A DNA stretch of 64,000 bases. Origin: Apoderus coryli. Lineage: Eukaryota; Arthropoda; Insecta; Coleoptera; Attelabidae. The translations under genes were made by a program, and so were the position numbers. The stretch's first letter is position 1. Each line of letters starts with the position of its first letter. Below the pieces are notes generated by a model that saw only the letters and a program-made list of their open reading frames with translations, was not told the origin of the DNA and ran no database searches. Shown one piece after another: positions 60,417 to 64,000 of the stretch. Where the stretch lies: contig OU452202.1 in NCBI GenBank assembly GCA_911728435.2, positions 496,001 through 560,000 of the forward strand, in the 5' to 3' direction.

Positions 60417-62589
60417 GTAAATAATCAATATATTATATAAGTACTTAGGTAGGTACTTCAATTGCTTTTTAATGACTAATAATTCTATATTCTGTTGCTC
60501 TTTTCTCATTTTCTAATTGCTTATGTCGTTGGTTTTTAATATCCAAAAGAATAAAGTATAATACTATAACAAAAATTCTAATTTATCAAAATATTACCAA
60601 TAAAATGTGACTTTATAACATCAATAAACTTTGAGAAGTTTGTGCCTACCTATAATATCTAATCTATTGATGAAATTCATATTGTTTTGTAGTTTCAACA
60701 AACACTGATGTGAGTACCCAGTTGACCGTAACACAGTTAACTCAAAGACGACGTACTCCCATAGGAAGTCAAGTTCCAGGTTGTAGTAGAAGGGCGCATG
60801 AGGTAACTATAGTTGCCGGAAATACGCACTCACATCAGGAACGTGCTACCATTATAAATGACAATGCCGTTGTTCAATGTAGCAATGTAAATGGTACCAC
60901 CACAGTTGAGACTGGTGAAGCTGAGTATAATAATACAAATGGTATGTTATCAAATTATTTATGATTTTATTTCATATATTTCATATTTACCTGTATATAG
61001 GTATCTTATATTTTGAAAATGTTATTTAAAAACTAATTGACTAATGACAAACATTCTCATATATACGAGGTCCCTTCAGGAAAGGCTCCGCTAAATATTG
61101 CAAAACGTCCAAGATAAGAATGGGATAGCAGCCACATAGGCAGAATACTCAGCGCCTCGTACAATATCCTTTTATCTTCGACTCACACATTATATTCGAG
61201 CTTAGTTTCATACACAAACATTTGGTAATATACTGTGTTCAAGATAAGAATGGTATAGCATTGGATTCTGTAGAAGTTACAATGCCGGTTAAATTATTGT
61301 TACTTTTTGACGAGAATAAGATAACTTTTACACATTTTCACTACGACGTTTCATTTTTGAAAAACCATCATCAGCTTGGTGTTTTTAAATACGGTCCTAG
61401 ATTTTTTATTGTTAATTTTAAAGCCATTTTCAATTCCACAATAGTTGGTATATCACACGGCTTTAAAATTTAACAGTAAAAAATTCAAGTTGATAATGGT
61501 TTTTGGAAAGCGAAGCTATGCCATTCTTATTTTGGACACAGTGTTATACTAAAATTCACGAAAAACAAAAGACCAAAAATAATATGTTTTTTCTTTTATA
61601 GCTATTTCCAATTTAAATGGAAATCAACGGCAGAAAAGAAATGGTGAACATTTTAGCCAACGTCCAGGTCCGAGTAGAGTAGCAGTTACCGATAATACAA
61701 ATGGTAAATATAATTTTTAATGAAATTATTGATATACAGGGTGTTAGTAAATAAGTGCGACAAACTCCAGGAGATAATTCTGCATGAAAAATAATTTAGT
61801 GGGTTTTAAGAGGTAGTTATTGCGCATTTTTCGGCATGCAATTAAGAATTTTATGTGCGTCAGTGGCGCGCATACGGGTACCTAATAATCTCAATTAAAA
61901 AAAAAAAAAAATGGTACGCCACTGGAATTTTTCAAATTAAAAATTATTTTGGAATTCCTCGTTCAATTTGTGATAAAAAACCTCTCTTGCCTTATTATCG
62001 TAGGGGGCATCGTTTTTGTGCAAAAAAAATTAAACATCTTACCCTATATTTTTCATTTCTTTAATACATTATCAAGTACTATCTAATACAATAAACATTA
62101 AACCAAAACATTAAGCTCTAAAACTTTCGTATTTAACATTTCCTTCTACAGGGTGAAACAACACCGTTAAAAGAGGGTGTGCGTTTATAAATGAACACCC
62201 AGTACATACAATGATTTTCAACTTACTTATCTTACATGTAAATGATAAGAAATAATTTAGATTGGCATATGGATGAACATAGGAGAAATAAACATGTAAT
62301 TTCAACCCCCCAAATAAACAAAATTTAAACAATTTCTTTAAAATAAATTACCATATCGATATATCTACATTTTTAATTTAATTTGTTATGTTATACGAAA
62401 ATATGTTATAATTGAAAAAAATGTTCATTTAATTTTTAGCTAATCCTCTACCTGGGAACAAACGGCTCCGTAGAGTCTCTTCGTCACAAAATATTGTTTT
62501 GGAACAGCAATCGCAATCCGTTGAACACATTGAAGTAGATGATGCTATAATTAATTTATCACCAACTGAGATAGCATCATCCCAACCAG
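60305..62589 (+). CDS. 5' part of a spliced gene, four exons, continues beyond the window
   Basis: Four exons at 60305-60416, 60693-60941, 61602-61703 and 62440-62589 join in one open frame. Every junction is GT-AG and phase 1, giving about 204 codons before the donor at 62590. The N-terminus MPRRKKSNLSSKKGR is strongly basic. The rest is polar and low in hydrophobic residues (Thr, Asn, Ser, Gln, Arg), as in a disordered nuclear protein. Exons 2 and 3 both end in codons for NTN. The basic MPRRK start recalls insect Helitron-type open reading frames, but no helicase or Rep motif lies within the window. Introns 2, 3 and 4 carry transposon-like repeats. Copies of exon 1 are embedded in the U5 and U10 arrays. 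Function is unknown. Confidence 0.75.
60693..60941 (+). CDS. exon 2 of the spliced gene
   Basis: Acceptor TTTTGTAG and donor GTATGT. 249 nt, open in phase 1 at both ends. Begins VSTNTDVSTQLTVTQ, then QRRRTPIGS. Thr/Gln/Asn-rich without a recognised domain. Confidence 0.75.
61111..61130. repeat. solo terminal-repeat relic
   Basis: AAGATAAGAATGGGATAGCA matches the left terminal repeat of the MITE at 61230 with one change, but no partner is visible. Probably a remnant of an earlier insertion in intron 2. Confidence 0.45.
61230..61547. mobile_element. MITE with about 30-bp terminal inverted repeats in intron 2
   Basis: Left end ACTGTGTTCAAGATAAGAAT, continuing GGTATAGC, is the inverted complement, with few mismatches, of the right end at about 61515-61547 (GCTATGCCATTCTTATTTTG, continuing GACACAGTG). 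TA flanks are plausible. The 83-codon frame inside is incidental: a related copy at 2040-2310 does not keep it. Confidence 0.7.
61602..61703 (+). CDS. exon 3 of the spliced gene
   Basis: Acceptor TTCTTTTATAG and donor GTAAAT. 102 nt, phase 1 at both ends, so it could be skipped without breaking the frame. Contains NGNQRQKRNGEHF. Confidence 0.75.
61733..62170. repeat. dispersed repeat bounded by ACAGGGTG words in intron 3
   Basis: Begins ATACAGGGTGTTAGTAAATA and has TACAGGGTGAAACAACACCG near 62149 at its far side. The first resembles a common aphid dispersed repeat as I remember it. A GCGTCAGTGGCGCGCATACGG block lies inside, with GGTACGCCACTGG about 55 bp further on, partly complementary to it. 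Confidence 0.45.
62440..62589 (+). CDS. exon 4 of the spliced gene
   Basis: Acceptor TTTAATTTTTAG and donor GTAATT. 150 nt, phase 1 at both ends. Basic start (PGNKRLRRVSS), then an acidic stretch with EHIEVDDAIINL. Further exons must lie beyond 64000, or past the foldback repeats in intron 4. Confidence 0.75.
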
Positions 62590-62689
62590 GTAATTATTAT
62601 TCAACTAAAAAATACTCGCTTCGTTTTCTTTATTTATCATTTAGGTATACTAAAATAATTGTGTGTATTGATTTTTTCGGAGAATTACC

Positions 62690-63560
62690 AATATTACAAA
62701 GTGTTTCTATATTCGACCGACAACGCTCTACCACAAAACATATACCCTTAAAGGAATTAGTTGTCCAGTTATAAAGTCTCAAAGGTTCAGCTCCAAAATG
62801 TTGCATAATTCAAAAACGCCTCTAAATATTTGTTTTTTTATTTCTTAACTGATAAGTTTTTTTACAAAAGTCATATTTTGACATAAACAATCTTTTTAAA
62901 AAATTAACCAGTGGCATGCTATAGGAATTAGTGACACTTTTTATACCCCTATTTTTTATTATACACACCACTGGAAAGAATTATATATCTTTGTAATTTT
63001 CTTTAATTCCCTATTTATTTTTGTTTATTATAAAAATAATAATTATTTATGGGTCTAAACTGAACTGTTATGCAGGAATTTGACTCTAAAGTAAAGTCAC
63101 CTAAAACCGTAACATGATTAGTTTTCGAAATAGAGCCAGTGTCCTTTCTTATCTGTACACCCAGTACATATACTCCCTTTACTTGCAGATTTTTGTTCGA
63201 AGCAAATCCTGCAAAACTGTTCACTTTAGACCCATAACTTTACTTTACTTTTTTAAGGGAATTAAGAAATAAGTAAAATAATATATTTATCCAATGGCGT
63301 AACACATAAAGAGATAAAAAATGTTACTAACCCTTATAGCATGCCACTGGTTAATTTTTTAAAAAGTTTGTTAATGTCCAAATATGACATATCAGTCACT
63401 AAATTTGAAAAAAAAACGGCATTTTCCAATTATAGCAAATTTTCGATTTAAATTTGAACCTTTGACATCCTGTTTCTAAACAACTAATCCCTTTAAGAGT
63501 ATTTCTAAATTCGACTGACAACGCTCTACCACACAAAGCTTTCACTAATTCATATATTTT
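62690..63560. mobile_element. foldback (long inverted repeat) element in intron 4
   Basis: Arms are complementary in several consecutive blocks: CTTAAAGGAATTAGTTGTCC (about 62750) with AACAACTAATCCCTTTAAG (about 63480); AAATTAACCAGTGGCATGCT (about 62903) with AGCATGCCACTGGTTAATTT (about 63340); and GGGTCTAAACTGAACTGTTA (about 63051) with AACTGTTCACTTTAGACCC (about 63216). The centre is near 63140. No frame of note. It is probably a non-autonomous DNA element. Confidence 0.75.
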
Positions 63561-64000
63561 ATTGTCAAAGTTAATTTAAAATCGAAAATTTGCCAAAATT
63601 CAAAGTCTTTTAAATATTTCTTTCAAATTTAGTAACTAACTTTACTTTACTCTAAAGAAATCTTATTTTGACATAAATAATCTTTTTAAAAAATTTACCA
63701 ATGGCATGCTCTAGAGGTCAGTAACACTCTTTATCTTTCTTTTTTTGTTCCCTGTTAATTTTTTCTGAAAAAAGCAATAACTTTTTATGGGTCTAAAATG
63801 AACAGGAATTTGCAGGAATTTGCCTCTACACAAATGTCTGCAAGCAAAGAATGCTTATTAATAAAGTACACAAAGTTGAAAGTAGCAACCTTTACTTCCA
63901 AACTTTTGTTTAGAGGCAAATTCCTGCAAAGCAGCACTTTAAAAATAAAAATTTATTCGTTTTTTAAGCAAAAATTAACAAGAAAAAAAATTATAAAATA
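63561..64000. mobile_element. second, partial copy of the foldback family
   Basis: TTTTTAAAAAATTTACCAATGGCATGCT (about 63683) and GGGTCTAAAATGAACAG (about 63789) repeat the left arm of the preceding element. GCAGGAATTTGCCTCT (about 63812) is answered by AGAGGCAAATTCCTGC (about 63913). The element is cut by the window end. Confidence 0.65.

Noticed and set aside
61222..61473. 83-codon frame as a gene
   Set aside because: It lies inside a MITE with clear terminal inverted repeats, and a related copy near 2040 does not keep the frame.

Overview
The window looks like nuclear DNA from an insect, most likely an aphid or related hemipteran. This is inferred from the very AT-rich base composition, the recurrent aphid-style TAGGTACCTAC words, eukaryotic splice signals, a Ty3/gypsy remnant and several MITE-like inverted repeats. 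There is no prokaryotic gene organisation, rRNA, tRNA or CRISPR array.

Layout. Positions 1-3609 are AT-rich non-coding DNA with a diverged three-copy tandem repeat and an A-rich tract. Positions 3610-56155 are one macrosatellite of eleven tandem, same-orientation units (U1-U11, about 3.7-8.5 kb; U11 truncated). Each complete unit has five parts in a fixed order: (1) a head starting CTCAATGAC with a cluster of short GC-rich hairpins; (2) a candidate small ORF region with a very conserved block (KCEKEVNNFFYE); (3) a 1-4 kb body; (4) an internal array of 124-132 bp monomers carrying CAGGGTGAATCAAAAATG; (5) a 180-200 bp T-rich tract leading into the next head. Units are mosaics of each other (U2, U3 and U9; U4 and U11; U6 and U7; U1 and U5), which indicates recent unequal exchange or conversion.

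Right flank. Positions 56156-60304 hold the degraded 3' end of a Ty3/gypsy element with a probable LTR, a MITE and otherwise non-coding DNA. Positions 60305-62589 carry the 5' part of a spliced gene: four exons, all junctions in phase 1, continuing beyond the window. Its N-terminus (MPRRKK...) recalls the start of insect Helitron-type proteins, but that is tentative. The end of the window holds a long foldback repeat.

The most striking feature links the two parts. The first coding exon of this gene, with its start codon, splice donor and about 35 bp of intron, has been captured into the satellite arrays of U5 and U10 and amplified to ten copies. Eight keep an open frame and a phase-1 donor on the same strand as the gene. 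They could act as alternative first exons, or they may be passive satellite passengers. The second striking feature is the hairpin cluster: stems change between units, but every H1 and H3 loop stays cGNAg or cGNNAg, the loop classes known for exceptional stability in single-stranded DNA.
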